Positions 45,196 to 56,801 of a DNA stretch of 64,000 bases are shown in pieces. Each line of letters opens with the position of its first letter. Position 1 is the stretch's first letter. The stretch covers positions 558,001 to 622,000 of the forward strand of contig OX638131.1 in NCBI GenBank assembly GCA_951804985.1. Reading direction: 5' to 3'. The stretch comes from Dryomyza anilis (lineage: Eukaryota > Arthropoda > Insecta > Diptera > Dryomyzidae). The position numbers were made by a program, and so were the translations under genes. The notes below the pieces were generated by a model. That model did not search any database, had not been told where the DNA came from, and was given only the letters and a program-made list of their open reading frames with translations.

Positions 45196-47013
45196 TGTTA
45201 CGAAAAGATGTAATTTGCCCCATAGTGCAAGCATTCAACAACAGGCTTCGGAATGCTCTCTCAAGAGCTGTAAACTGTAAAGGAACTGTAAACAAACTGC
45301 GCATTGCAGATAACAGCGCGCTTGCTTTGACCTTCGAGCGCTGTTGTTTTTCGCCGAACTCAATTTATGTTGAGACGCAAACAAACACAACGGCTCGGTG
45401 TACAGAGTTTCGAGTTGTTACGCTAGCGCGCTACTCCGAGCACTACTACATTTGGACCGCTCAGTTGGCTCGCTCGTTTTGTAAATCCGCTTTAAACGCA
45501 TATTTAATGTTCTATATTTAGTAGTACATGCATGAAATTAAATAATAAACAAGAATAAATGCAAAAACAAACAAAAAAACTGTTGCAATTGAAATAATTT
45601 AAAGATAGAGCAACTCCGAGCCGCTCGAAATGTAGGAGCGCTGTACATTTCGAGCGCTTCATTTAACAGAAGCTTGTGCAGCGAGTACAATGCTACATGC
45701 TCAGCTCGATTGGACGATTGAAGTTCTGCTAGTGTGTGTTTCTCACTTAATAGCAGCGAGTTAACGACTGCTGCGTGCACGGTTGCCAGATAAAATTCTC
45801 ACACGAAATACCTTTTTCCCTCATGCAATTCTCACAATATCCCACCGTACCTCAAATTCTGACATTTCCCACCATTCCCACCAAATCCCTCAAAATCCCA
45901 CCGTACCTCAAATTCATACAATTTTCCGCGAAATCTATCAGTATAAAATAATGAAATATTTACAAATGTAGTAAATTAATTTTATTTTAATAATTATATA
46001 TAATCAGAGACAATTTAACGTTATCTCTAAAAATAAATTCGTCTTTTTGACAGATTTTGTATAGGATAAATTGTGAAAACGACGTTATTAAAAATTGTCT
46101 ATATTGATGAATGTTTTGTTGTTTTTTTATTCATATTTGCAGCAAATTCTTTAAATTCAGTCGAAACTTCTAAATTTTTTAAAATTTATTAACTGTGTTT
46201 ATTGTTTTTTAACTATGTTTATAGGACTGTTAGTTCCATTTAATTATTATTGCATAACACACGATAAATATGTTTAATATACGATTTTCTACAAGAAGAC
46301 ATGTAATTTTTTATTAAAGCTAAATTTTCACTTTAAATTGTACAGAGATTTCGTTATTTTTACTTGACAGTAGTATTATTTTTACCAGCAGTTTGTGGGA
46401 AATTTTCCTCGAGGGAGATTTTTTTTCCCACAAGAGGGAAATTTCCTTCGTGTGAGAATTTTTTTCCCACGGTGGGAAAATAATTCTCTCATGGGAAATT
46501 TTAGTGTGAGAATTCTCACATCCCACAGTGACAGAAAATTCTCAAAAGCTGTATTTTTCCAGCAAAACTGACAAATATGGATGCGTGACTCGAACACATG
46601 GACGCTGAAACATTGTTTATGACACAAATTCATACGAGCGCGCTCTGTTTGCGAGCGCACAATTCCGAAGCCTGTTCAACACTAATAAGTGAGACGCAAG
46701 ACAATTCAGCGCACTAAGCAATGTGTTAGAAAGAGACGGAAGATCATTCAGCGCACCAAGCAATGTGCGAGAAAGAGATGGAAGATCAGCACATTGAAAC
46801 ACATGAGTGCGTATAAGGTTCTCGAAACATGTCGCAGCTTGTCGAAACGTGTCGAACTGATGCATGCAATAAATAAGGGCGCCGCATCTGAGGCACAGCA
46901 CTTCAGTAGTGATTGCAAAGTGGTCGAGTGCATCTCGTGTGATAAATGTTAATTGTGGACATGCAGTAGTTGTTAGATACGGACAGTTTTCCGTATACTG
47001 AATTTTCGTAACA
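45196..47013 (+). mobile_element. Solo LTR (copy 2), carrying a nested insertion
   Basis: It begins TGTTACGAAAAG and ends TTTTCGTAACA, flanked by ATAT on both sides (45192-45195, 47014-47017). It aligns with 5640-6752 except for an 804-bp insertion plus duplication at 45778 and a shortened 3' part. Without the insertion it is about 1.0 kb. The TATA box has drifted to AATAAATAAG (46868-46877), with an initiator-like TTCAGT at 46902-46907. No internal retrotransposon region adjoins. Confidence 0.85.
45778..46581. mobile_element. 804-bp insertion in solo LTR 2 with 6-bp target duplication
   Basis: The LTR sequence GCTGCGTG|ACTCGAAC of copy 1 is opened here, and TGCGTG is repeated on both sides (45772-45777 and 46582-46587). 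The insert starts CACGGTTGCCAG and ends AAATATGGA. Near its ends it is rich in TTCTCACAC, TCCCACCG and their complements (GTGTGAGAA, CGGTGGGA), giving many overlapping short inverted repeats at 45800-45900 and 46390-46540. No coding sequence; superfamily unknown. Confidence 0.7.
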
Positions 47014-47017
47014 ATAT

Positions 47018-48270
47018 TTTCAAAATAAATTTTTGTTATTTTTTATTCGGCACATATTTTGTAGCTGAGATCCCATTTGAAATGCTACTATGAGATATTT
47101 TGAAAAACAATTCAAATTATTAAATGCAAATAAAAGCTGTAAATGTATTGAAATCGGACATACATTTTCATATTCATACTCAGTTATGTCTCAGCTACGA
47201 AGTTCATCCAACTTTTTTGAAACATGCGACCAAAAATTTGATATGCTCCTGATCAAAAAAAAAAAAAAAACGGGATATTTGTGTATTTTGTTTTCTTTTA
47301 TCGTACTTTAAATAAGATGGAGTAGTGTCGGTAGATGTTTGCTTTTAATTTTCCAATATTAAAAATGTTGGAAAAACAGACGCAGGAAGATTGTTCCAAA
47401 AAAGGAAAGCGCGACTGTAGAACGAATTATCTCTGTAATGCGTAGTTCCGTTGAGAACCGAGTGGACTACGAAGGGGTGGCCTTGGTTCGATGCCCGAGT
47501 AGAACGAGAGAATACACGACCGGGTGAAATCAGGCCAAATGTATTTTTAATGGAATATTAATGAAAACAGAGAAAATCAAAAATCCATGATATAAAGAAA
47601 AACACGATAATTTTGCCGATTTTTGCAAGAAATAATCATTTGTAAATGATGAGTGAAAACACCTTTCTCGAAATTTATTTTTGTACAGCATTTCTGCTGA
47701 GTCGATTTCTTCTTGATCAAAAGATTTTAACAGATCATTTCTCCCCGTGTGTGTGTGTCTGGTACTTTGTATGCTGAGTGTCGGGTGGAGACGTAGGCCA
47801 ACACCAATACAGCCAAAGGCTAAATAGTTTTGAATTACGTTGCGGTGTGGTTTCTGCGGTGTGTTTTGTGCTCAAGAGCAAATAGCTGCTTTGGCTTTGA
47901 AGCGTGTGTGCGTGCGTGTGTGTGTGCGAACGTTCAATGTGTGAGTGGTAGAGTCGAGAATTTTTAAAGCGAAAATCATGTGCGAAATAACTTGAGTGCA
48001 AGCACGTGTTTCAATTAGCTGCGGCAACAGTTCGGCAAGAATGAAACAAATATCAGTTCATAGTTTCAGCAGTACACAAAACACCAAAATATCTCTAAAG
48101 TGCAAATTTTTACGTACTCTATATTCTTCATATTAATCATTTGCAACGCCTTTTCATCACATTTTAGAACTCTGTACCGTATATACATAAATTGAAACTA
48201 ATACCCCTTATTTCTTAGATTATGGTTACTGTTTCAGTTTAAAGTTCGAAGTGGTTTGGTTGTCCAGTTT
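47018..48270. other. Mixed non-coding stretch with GT microsatellites
   Basis: AT-rich to about 47700, then a unique part with GTGTGTGTGTC at 47747 and GTGTGTGCGTGCGTGTGTGTG at 47903. No exon is supported. Confidence 0.45.
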
Positions 48271-48274
48271 CATC

Positions 48275-48401
48275 CCTAGTAGAAATTGTACTAGGGCCTT
48301 GTTGGGGAACTGCTCACATTTACATTTTTCCTTGTCATAATCCGATCGGTTACATAACAAACATGATCATGGCATGCCTAATAAGGTCAATTTCTACTAG
48401 G
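48275..48401. mobile_element. 127-bp MITE with 14-bp perfect inverted ends
   Basis: CCTAGTAGAAATTG at 48275-48288 is exactly inverted at 48388-48401. The left end is itself a small hairpin (CCCTAGTA with TACTAGGG at 48274-48296). No target duplication is certain and no coding capacity is present. Confidence 0.7.
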
Positions 48402-48579
48402 AATATTCGGGTTTTAATGAAATCATTGCTCCAATTAATTAAATAATTAAACACCACATAAGTCTATATATTAAAATTAAATTGACAATTCCTTTAAAAA
48501 AATGGAATGAAAAATTCAGAAAATTGTTCAACCACATATATTATAAACAAAATGTGTTGAACTATAAGCGAAATATTTC

Positions 48580-49140
48580 AAAATATTTCATCACTATTCA
48601 AGAATGACACAGTCACCACCTCACATCGACTTGCGGTTCGGTTCCTCTGGTTGGTTGCATGAGACGGCAAAACAGAGACAACCAACACTCACGTAATTCC
48701 TGTTAGTTACTTTTTGCAATTGTTAAACATTGTGACTTTGATGTTTAGCTTTAAAATGCAACCCAATCCAACAACAGAATTTGTGCCATGGCAACACTCT
48801 GAACGAGGAGTAATGCTACAAGTCAAATTAGTTGCAACATGAGGCGACAACATAGTGCTGCCTCACTGTAGCAAAACAACAATGAAATGTTGCTGCTTCT
48901 GCTGCTTTTGTTGTGCATGTTGTTGCTGCGACAAAGTTTATAAAAGTTCGTGTATATGAAAATGTGGCAACGCCTAAGACTTGTGCTAGCCAAAAAAAAA
49001 AAAAAAACTCACAAAGTCAAAATTCGACTCGATTTGTGTGCTCGCCCGAGGTAGACGTCATTTTTGTCGACCTGTTTGTCTGTCACTTTGAAACAAATTC
49101 ATTTCATTGTATCTTAATAGAGATTCGCAAATAGTGTCAT
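48580..49140. other. Small unique island
   Basis: TTGTTGCTGCGAC-type and TGCTGCTTCTGCTGC words (48888-48930) and an A run at 48993. No supported exon. Confidence 0.4.
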
Positions 49141-49222
49141 AAATTAAATTTATCACTTGGGAAATTTTTGTGCGTCTCTCAACTCATAGGGTGAATATTA
49201 GGAAGAGTCTCTGAAACTGCTT

Positions 49223-50100
49223 CACCGATAAAAATATTGTATTTAAAAAATGTATTTATATACTTATGTATGTGATTTACGTCCAAAATCAGATGTATTT
49301 ATTTTTAATACATTATGTATTTATTTGTACTCATCTTATATTTATTTTTACTTCATTCTGTATTTATTATATACTTCATAAAGGATATACTATGTATTCA
49401 TTTTTGTTTCTAATACATTGTGTAGTAAAATAAAGTCGAGTATACAAAATTACTTCAAGTAATAAAACTAATTTGTTTTGTTACAACATTGATGTAGTTG
49501 TTTTTATACATTTGTATTGCAAATAACTGCATTTAGTTTTTATTTGTTTTTATTTTATTTTTATTATTTAAAATTTATTTTAACTACATTGTTTTTTTTT
49601 ATCTTTATTTTATTTTATTTTATTTTATTTAAACGCCTACATCATTTTACTACCTTTTATATTTATTTTTACTACATTATGTATTAATTTGAACTCATTC
49701 TGTATTCATTATATATTAATTTTACTACATTCTGTATTAATTTTACTTCATGAAATATATAATAATAATTCTATTTTATTTATTTTTACTACATTATGTA
49801 TTAATTTGTACTCATTCTGTATTTATTTTACTTCATGAAATATATAATAATAAATATATTCTAAATTATTTTTACTACATTCTGTATTAATTTTTACTAC
49901 ATTCTGTATTTATTATGCTTCATAAAAGATAAACGACATATGTACATATGTGTTAATTTGTGTTACATTTTGAATGTTTCTAATACATTGTGTAGTCAAA
50001 TCAAGCCGAGTATACAAAATTACTTAAAAAGTAGTAGAGCTATATTTTTCAAAACAAATACAAACATGTATTAAATTTAACTATATTAAATTTCTCGCTG
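49223..50100. mobile_element. Second TACATT..GTATTTATTT element
   Basis: The left end CACCGATAAAAATATTG and the right end ATTAAATTTCTCGCTG are degraded versions of the CACCGAAAAA repeats at 32595. Inside, TACATTCTGTATTTATT and ACATTATGTATTAATTTG modules recur more than ten times. A TTTTA microsatellite lies near 49602-49630. Confidence 0.6.
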
Positions 50101-50109
50101 TAGAAATTG

Positions 50110-52300
50110 AAGAAATTTAAATATTAGTTCTCTGGCATGGAGCCATGCCGCGTATGACCGCGCGTTTCATAATTTCGTAAAACATTTGGCTCGACATTTA
50201 ATTGCATGATAACGACTTCTGAGATGGTTCCATTTTGGAAATATCACCAAGTACCACATCCACCTCAGATGAGTTCAGGGTCGACGCAAGCACACCCATT
50301 ACTCATCAGCAATATCAGCAGCAGAGTAAAAATTAAAACATTTCTATAATTTATGCTCAATTAAAGCACAAGGTTGCCCGTCCATTCTTACTCTTCGCCA
50401 TAGTCCCTCTCTCGTCCCTGCAGCACAACCCAATACGAACTCTAAAACAAAGGACCCGGCATAATTTTGGTAACACTAATTGCTGTTGTTGTTGGCACAC
50501 ATAAATCAGTTTATCACTTAATCAGAGCAGGCCGACTTCCTGTACGTGGTACGTGTCCTGTTTAGCTATTATTTCGATGGGGCTGCGGTTCGTCTGAGAT
50601 GGGCGCAGCTGCTTCGGCTGCACATTGAACAGATCACAAAACGAGGCAGCTGGCCGACTTTAAACGAAGGTGCTTCAGAATCATTTCTAAAATCTTTTTA
50701 CAGTTTTTTGAATTCTCCATTACGGCTGCTTCCAATGAGCACAAAAACCCCATGAATCCATTCGTAGAAGTTTTGCTATTTAGCACTCAGCAATGAACGC
50801 AATGAACCCCACAAAAGTCGATTCGTACTGTGATCCCTCAATTTCAATCTCACTTTTACATGCATCAATCAATCAGTTAACCAAGTGTAAATTTATATGC
50901 GAAGTATAACTGAATTATTTGGTGCTCAACGCAGCCATTTCGACGGTTCATCAGCAGCAAGCCGAAGACCGAACTACCGACCGAGGAACCATAGAACCCA
51001 AGAGCCTCGAACAATACGTTTGGACGAAGAACAAGTAAAAGCAAAGCAGCAACAATGGCCACCCAATTACCATCCGAATGCGCCCTTCATTTATTTTATA
51101 ATCCAACAGCAAATAAGAAATAAATAAATTGCACCTAAAAGTAGTATGCAGTGATTCATGGTTAGGACGACTCATAGCCGCTTCACTGCTGAGCTGTGCT
51201 GTGCCGAGAGCATCTCGATTTTTTTCGGATTTCGTAGCAGTTTTCGCTTCACAGCTGCTGCACTGCAAATTCCAGTCGGCCCAGCACCCGCCGATATACG
51301 ACGATATGTAAGACTCAGACTGGGTGCGAGGTTCACCGTGTTCCGCTTCGACGGACCTCAGCAGCAGCACCGGCGTGGGCACAAACAGAGCCATGAATAC
51401 AATGCTGAACTTATTTAAAAATTCCATCATGCTTTCCGATTTCTCAAATATTGAAATCCATTTCCGACGAAAAGATTTATGTTCGTATTTAGTGTTAGAG
51501 TGTGTGAGTAAATGTGGATGTGTGTTGGTGAAAATCCAAAAGCACCAGAAGAATAAGAAGAAAAGAAAAATAAGCAGATACCGGCAAACATAGAGTTACC
51601 ATGCGGAAGGCCTGGTTACAGAACTGTGCCTTAAAAGAGACTTTGCATATTGGGAGCCCTGCCCTAAATATGCCTCACAAACCGGTTTGTGTGACGGTGT
51701 GCATAAAGAAACTCGCACTCTTAAAAATGCGGATAGAAATGGTTGGCCTGCTGTCTTCTAAAAACAACGAACCACCTCTCTCTCACTCCTCTGCTTTTTC
51801 TATGCCTCGTTGAACAACTTAAAAATGGGTTAAACTGCAGAAATGCGGAATATTTGCGTACTTTTAACATTTTTCTCAATTCATGGGAAATTTATGGTCT
51901 CTACGTGAAAGTCCTAACTCTGTGCACAAATCTTTACACTCGCCTACCAAAGGTAACTGAGTGAGTGCGAATGGCCAGAACATTGTGTAAATTTGTGCAA
52001 AAACAGAAACTTCAAGAACAAAAAATGCTTTGGCATAACGTGAATTCCGACTTTATTTACTTTAACGTTGCTGTAACGAAGAAGTGAACGACCAAATGTT
52101 ACACTAATTCATAGCTTTTTGTAAGTAAATAAAGGTCAATTACGTTATGCTAAAATGGTGGAATTTATTAAATTGTTGATGGGCTTAAGGAAGTTTAAGG
52201 TTGCTTTTTGCAGACATTTCAAGCAGACAAAGGCGTCAAAACTCTGTCACTAAAATATGCCGAAAAGCTTGTTTAAAATTCCACAATATTTGAGAAATGA
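50110..52300. other. Unique island, mostly non-coding
   Basis: A GC-richer block with overlapping ORFs on both strands at 50540-51960. The best candidate is given separately. Confidence 0.4.
50951..51430 (-). CDS. ORF with signal-peptide-like N-terminus, function unknown
   Basis: A 159-codon minus-strand frame starts MMEFLNKFSIVFMALFV, continues PTPVLLLRSVEAEHGEP (signal-peptide-like, cleavage plausible after VEA), then has a cysteine-containing stretch (GGCWADWNLQCSSC). Beyond about residue 70 the content looks random, with a second hydrophobic run near residue 125, so only the first part could be a real exon. Plus-strand ORFs overlap the same DNA (51129-51311, which also looks hydrophobic, and 51158-51418). 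That is a warning that open frames here may be compositional. Confidence 0.2.
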   Translation of the reverse strand: MMEFLNKFSIVFMALFVPTPVLLLRSVEAEHGEPRTQSESYISSYIGGCWADWNLQCSSCEAKTATKSEKNRDALGTAQLSSEAAMSRPNHESLHTTFRCNLFISYLLLDYKINEGRIRMVIGWPLLLLCFYLFFVQTYCSRLLGSMVPRSVVRSSACC

Positions 52301-52394
52301 GGTGTAAGCTGCCAAGAAATTACGATTTATCATTGTTTTTTTTTTGTCGAAAATCTGCAGAAATCATTTCAGAAACATTCCAAGAAAAATTTAA

Positions 52395-52475
52395 TTTCGA
52401 GTGAAAAACTGAGTTTTTAGTTAAAAATTGAATGTTTCGTGAAAAATTAAATTTTTAGTGAACATCTAATCTAAC
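52395..52475 (-). repeat. Decayed relic of the 19-bp satellite
   Basis: About four degenerate units read on the plus strand as GTGAAAAA..GAGTTTTTAGT, AAAAATTGAATGTTTCGTG and AAAAATTAAATTTTTAGTG. They are the reverse complement of the TTCACTAAAAATTCAATTT unit at 16811. Confidence 0.55.
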
Positions 52476-52499
52476 AACCTATAATTTTTTCAGTGTATT

Positions 52500-53160
52500 A
52501 ATGTTGTTACGAATTTTGTACAGAATAGCATTTAACGTTTTTTGTCGTTATCTGTACTTAACGATATCGATTTTTGTCGTTAAGTAGTTACAGAATTGCG
52601 CTACTGAGCTTCTTATTCTAACTACAAAATTTCGAATTTGCTACGCCAACAATTTATACTTTGATTCAAGAATTTATATGGGTTAAAACCTTCCCAACAA
52701 CGCGACGTACTTAAATCAAGAATAAAGATATTTATGATTATTGAATAAAATTGTTAAATTGTTGAATTAAGCATGATAATACTTAAAGTAATAATTTCAA
52801 ATATTCAATTTAAGATTACTCGTTTTTGGGGTAAAATTACATTCTTGAAATAACAATTTACAATCTTCATTTTTATATTAGGAATGTTTTTTTTTGCACC
52901 ATATTTTTCTAAAAAAAATTTAATAAAAGATATTGTCAACTTAGTTTTCATTTTCACAAAAATTTAAAAATTCTATTCGGTTCGGTTCGTTTCCATTTTT
53001 CGAACAAAAAACGTGATACATAAATTTTATACCCAAGCGACTTTAAGCACCTACATATTTTACAGCTGAGCTGTCAATTAGCCAGAGTTTTAAATACACA
53101 AACAAAAATAAAATAATGAGACACAAAGTTAAAATACAAAAATTCCATATATATGTCTGA
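52500..53160. other. AT-rich non-coding stretch with a hairpin
   Basis: TACTTAACGA (52555) and TCGTTAAGTA (52580) form inverted arms around GTCGTT and GATATCGAT words, possibly an end of an old element. Otherwise nothing is supported. Confidence 0.4.
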
Positions 53161-54110
53161 AAATTTCGAAGGACTCGAATATATTTAGCCAGCAAAGGAC
53201 TGACAGTAATGACAAAATATCAAAAAATACTAAAATGAAATTCGCGGGCGTCTAGAACAAACGCTTCACCACATAGAACATCAGACGTTGACTGGAAGGA
53301 CGCAGCTGGTTGTGGACGACAGCGGTTGCGGAAACCGAAGCAACGGCGAAAGCGGCAGCGACAACGACTAATCATAAGTCCCTGGTGAAAAATTGCGAAA
53401 CGCTTCATTTGATTTGTCCCATAAGCATTATGACACGACGACGCCAAATCGCTGAAGTTTGTTTTTCATTTAATATTTTTTGTTCCTGTCGCAGTCGGCG
53501 CATTGACATTTTTGGCTGTGTAGGCCCAATGTGGTAGACGGCCAACGCCAACGGTGGCACAACAGCAAGAACATCAAAAACCATGTAAGAGGAAAATGCT
53601 TACAAAGTGTCGGTGGCGGCGGTAGTGGTGGCAACTGCTGCATGGCAGGAAACGTAGTCGACGCAACGGATGCGGAAACGGATGTGTCTAGCAATGAGTT
53701 AGTGTCGCCATTTATGAGAAATATGAGCACTGATTACCGCACAAAGACGCAGCAGCCGCCGCCGTCACAAAAATACGAAAACAAACTCAGCAACAACAAA
53801 AATAAAAAATAAATCCTTCTGGCTCTGCTCGGCTCGAGTGTCGGCGGTGGCTGTGACTGTGGCTGTGGCTGCTGCCGCCGATAACTGATTGCAACGATTA
53901 TTTAGCTGGAATATGTTTGGGCTAATAGCACATATTAGGCGGGCAACAACAATCTACAGCAACAACAACAACACAGCTGACAACAGAACCCAGAGAAATT
54001 GTTGACAACTCTAAGTGCGGCTTATTAGCGGTGATTTAGGCGGGTGGGCGGTGCACAACACAACAAATTGTTTATTTAATATTTACATTTAGAGCATAGT
54101 TATTGCAATT
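53160..54110. other. Unique island rich in CAA/CAG and GGC runs
   Basis: GGTGGCGGCGGTAGTGGTGGC at 53611 and CAACAACAACAACACAGC near 53955, with GTGGCTGTGACTGTGGCTG near 53846. ORFs at 53310-53812 are glycine, alanine or glutamine-rich chance frames with opposing ORFs on the minus strand. Confidence 0.4.
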
Positions 54111-54494
54111 TTATGCTAAGACGAGATTTTGTGTATTATCCAAATTTTTATTTTCTGTAGTCCATAATGATACAAAATAAATTTGTATTTTATTAAAATT
54201 CAACCGAACAGGAACCATGTCCATGTTTGTTATTTTTTTATATTTTTTATAAGAAACTGGTCAAAATGTTCTATTGGATGATAAAAAATTTACGGAGAAT
54301 TGTCACTGAAATCCGGTAGTGTAAAATAGGCCCCCCGGGACCGCAAAGTTCGTATCTAAATTGGTCATTTTAAAATTAAATTGATACAATTCATCCCAAA
54401 AGCAATATACATATAAAGTGAGAATTGTGCTATAAATTTTAAATATAAATTCTAAACATTTATTTATTTATCCAATATCGAAATTTTTGTGCTA

Positions 54495-55110
54495 TAGTAC
54501 ACTAAGAGTGAAAGGGTATATTCAGTTTGGTACGCCGTTTGTAACATCCAGAAGGAAGCATCTCCGGTATGGAAAAGTATATATATATATTCTTGATCAG
54601 CATTTAGCGATGTCCGTCTGTTGAAATCGCTACTACTTAAAAAATTGAAAAGTTAGATAAATGAAACTCATAACTCATAGCGAGATCGGTCCATTGTGAC
54701 CTGTGCTCTGAGCATTTATATTCAAATAACTCATATAAAATTTACATCTACAGATCACTTTTGCTGTATACGTGCTTAGGTAGACTTTTTGATCAAATAT
54801 ATATTGATATCATACTCAAATCACTGAAAAATAATGTTATCCAACGAAACGAAAAAAAAAACGAAATTCGGTACACCTACGGATTTGTAAATATGGGTAT
54901 CAAATTAATGGAAACTCTTCAGCGGTTGAAAGTTTGTAGTTATTTTCATGATGTGTATACCCTGGTGATTTATATACCACTTTGAATGGTAACCACACAT
55001 ATGGGTATTTATAGTCGGATTAGACCGACTATAACTTTGATAATCCTAACTATCATAATAACACCTACTATAAAATGTCCCTACTTTAAAATTTCCCATG
55101 TGATCTAACC
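54495..55110 (+). mobile_element. Fullest mini-me-like repeat
   Basis: It starts GTACACTAAGAGTGAAAGGG, then carries the GGTACGCCGTTTGTAACATC core, GAAGGAAGCATCTCCGG, a TA run (54575-54588), TTCTTGATCAGC and GATGTCCGTCTG. It ends CCTAACTATCATAATAACACC and TTTCCCATGTGATC. This copy links the partial ones at 1, 19513, 20848, 39076 and 41428 into one family. The layout (conserved core, TA tract, GTCY region) is that described for mini-me; the name comes from memory. Confidence 0.7.
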
Positions 55111-55700
55111 TACTCAACTGGTTTTAAATTTGGGGAGCATCACAAAATCAACATCTCCAAAATTCATTTGGCATAAAATTTATTATTCACAAATTTATCA
55201 ATTCTAAAAATTCATTAGTACAAAATTTAACCGGACAAAATTTGATACAGTTTTAGAAACATTTCTCGATACAAATGCAACTTTATATTTTTTTTATTAA
55301 ATATTTTAAAATTTTTAATCTGTTAATCAGTACAAATTATTCATCACATTGATGATGTTTTTTTTTTACATTTTATTCACTATTTAATTAAGGTTTAATT
55401 TACTGAAATATATTTGGAATTCCAATTAAAATTGTCAATTTCATTTCAAATGTTTTGAAATATATCGTCGTTGTAGAACTAAAAGTCCCCAACTACATTT
55501 TCAAAATGAAAATTATTCATTTACAAAATTCGTTATATATCTTTCAATTTCTGATCGATGAGCTCAATATTTGTACCAAATAATAAGAAAATGTGAATCT
55601 ATCAATTGACATTTTAATTTTAAAAATGTATCAATTACTTTTTGTAATAATATACATTTAAGTAATACAACAACGGTGTGAGATATCAAATTGATTCAGG
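55111..55700. other. AT-rich non-coding stretch
   Basis: ATCGATGAGCTCAATATTTG near 55553 is shared with about 36833. Nothing else is supported. Confidence 0.4.
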
Positions 55701-55702
55701 TT

Positions 55703-55966
55703 TTATTTTGAAGCTACATTCATCGCTTTAAACCGAGGACCTTTGACGGCAATGGTGTCTTCTTCATCATTTCCAAAGAAATAAGGTCCGATAATGCCGC
55801 CGAACAGGGGTTCAAAAACGTTTTTCATTGGCCAAAACCCTGTGTCGTTTGATGTAATTAATATTTTTGAATGCGGATTTTTTTTGTTTGATTGGTAATT
55901 GATGAAATATCCCAGCAAACTAAACGATAATTTTACGATATCGAATGATATCTTTGATAGGCTCAA
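55703..55966 (-). pseudogene. Tc1/mariner-type transposase fragment
   Basis: The frame encodes NPHSKI, then a block with GGIIGPYFFGNDEED, IAVKGPRF and AMN. This follows the order of the catalytic-domain segment W-x-G-G-I-I-G-P-Y-F-F-(x)n-V-x-G-x-R-Y-x-x-M typical of mariner-like DDE transposases of insects. Only about 60 residues match; the expected tryptophan-rich lead-in is altered (NVFEPLFGG). No helix-turn-helix or full DDE triad is present. It lies just downstream, on the same strand, of the retrotransposon remnant at 56437-57275 but is unrelated to it. Confidence 0.65.
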
Positions 55967-56436
55967 ATAGTCGTTTTCGAAAATCTATAATTTAAGAAAA
56001 CGATAGGCTTTTCGATAAAAACGAAAATGATATCGTTGTTTTTGTTGTTATAGATATCGAGATATCATTAATAGATTTATTTTCTATAAACAAATTTTAT
56101 TTGTTCATAAAATTTTATTTTTTGACAAAAGTTATAAAGAAAACGCAATTAAATTTTCAAATACTTTGTGTTTTATATCTGAAATTTATCATTATTATAT
56201 CGAATTTAAAAATTATCCTCAAATGGTTTGTAGGAATGTTTTTAAGATACTAAAAATAAAAAACCGTCTAAAAAAAAGTATGTTATAAAAAAGTTTTTTT
56301 ATTACTATTTTGCATGATAAGATACTCAAAAATATTTATATTTTTCGTTTTGAAATTTTGAACCTCTGACAATTTTTGAAAAGTGTGAATTGTTTTTTTT
56401 TTCACTTTGAGTTCTAATATCACCGTAAGTTTTAAA

Positions 56437-56773
56437 GATATTGCGCTTCAGAGGTTTAAAATGTTCGCTGACTTCGGAGAGAACATTGGCTTCGATTGAT
56501 CCAACAATTGTATGGAATTTTGTAGCGTCTGATGTTATCCCTGCAGTGATAAATTGGCTCTCAAGTTACTTGAACCATAATGCAGGATTCGTATTCCAAA
56601 AAGGCGGAACTTTCACGGAAACTCTTGAGACCTCCAGCATTCATGAGACAATCTGCAGATGCGACACCTCGAATCGGCGTTGGACGCGGCAAACCTGGAA
56701 CAATATCTTCATCTCCCGCAGCGCCCTGTCTGTTGTCTCCTTCGTCAATAGATGGGGATTGAAAAAGCGGCAT
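56437..56773 (-). pseudogene. Gag fragment of a Ty3/gypsy-type retrotransposon, frameshifted
   Basis: An ATG at 56773, 15 bases after the primer-binding site, opens a proline- and acid-rich N-terminal frame of 70 codons. The typical gag block is in another frame: PPFWNTNPALWF, then ITSDATKFHTIVGSI and VLSEVSEHF (about 56600 down to 56450). At least one frameshift and one in-frame stop (after WFK) break it. The pattern P-F-W-x-x-x-P-x-L-W-F-x-x-x-E-x-Q-F-x-x-A-x-I-T is common in insect gypsy-group elements. The remaining gag and pol are absent. Described as a non-functional relic. Confidence 0.65.
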
Positions 56774-56787
56774 TGTTGATTCCTCTC

Positions 56788-56801
56788 CGTTGGGGTCACC
56801 A
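56788..56801 (-). other. Primer-binding site, tRNA-Trp type
   Basis: TGGTGACCCCAACG on the minus strand differs by one base from the complement of a tRNA-Trp 3' end (TGGTGACCCCGACG). This primer is used by CsRn1-group Ty3/gypsy elements. It lies between the LTR and gag in the right order. Confidence 0.6.

Noticed and set aside
45195..46901. Several 60-108-codon ORFs in the solo LTR
   Set aside because: They lie in LTR sequence, also appear partly in the copy at 5640, and are not retrotransposon proteins.
47460..47520. Second tRNA-like head (GGTTCGATGCCCGAG)
   Set aside because: Only a B-box-like word is present. No matching A box or cloverleaf could be drawn.
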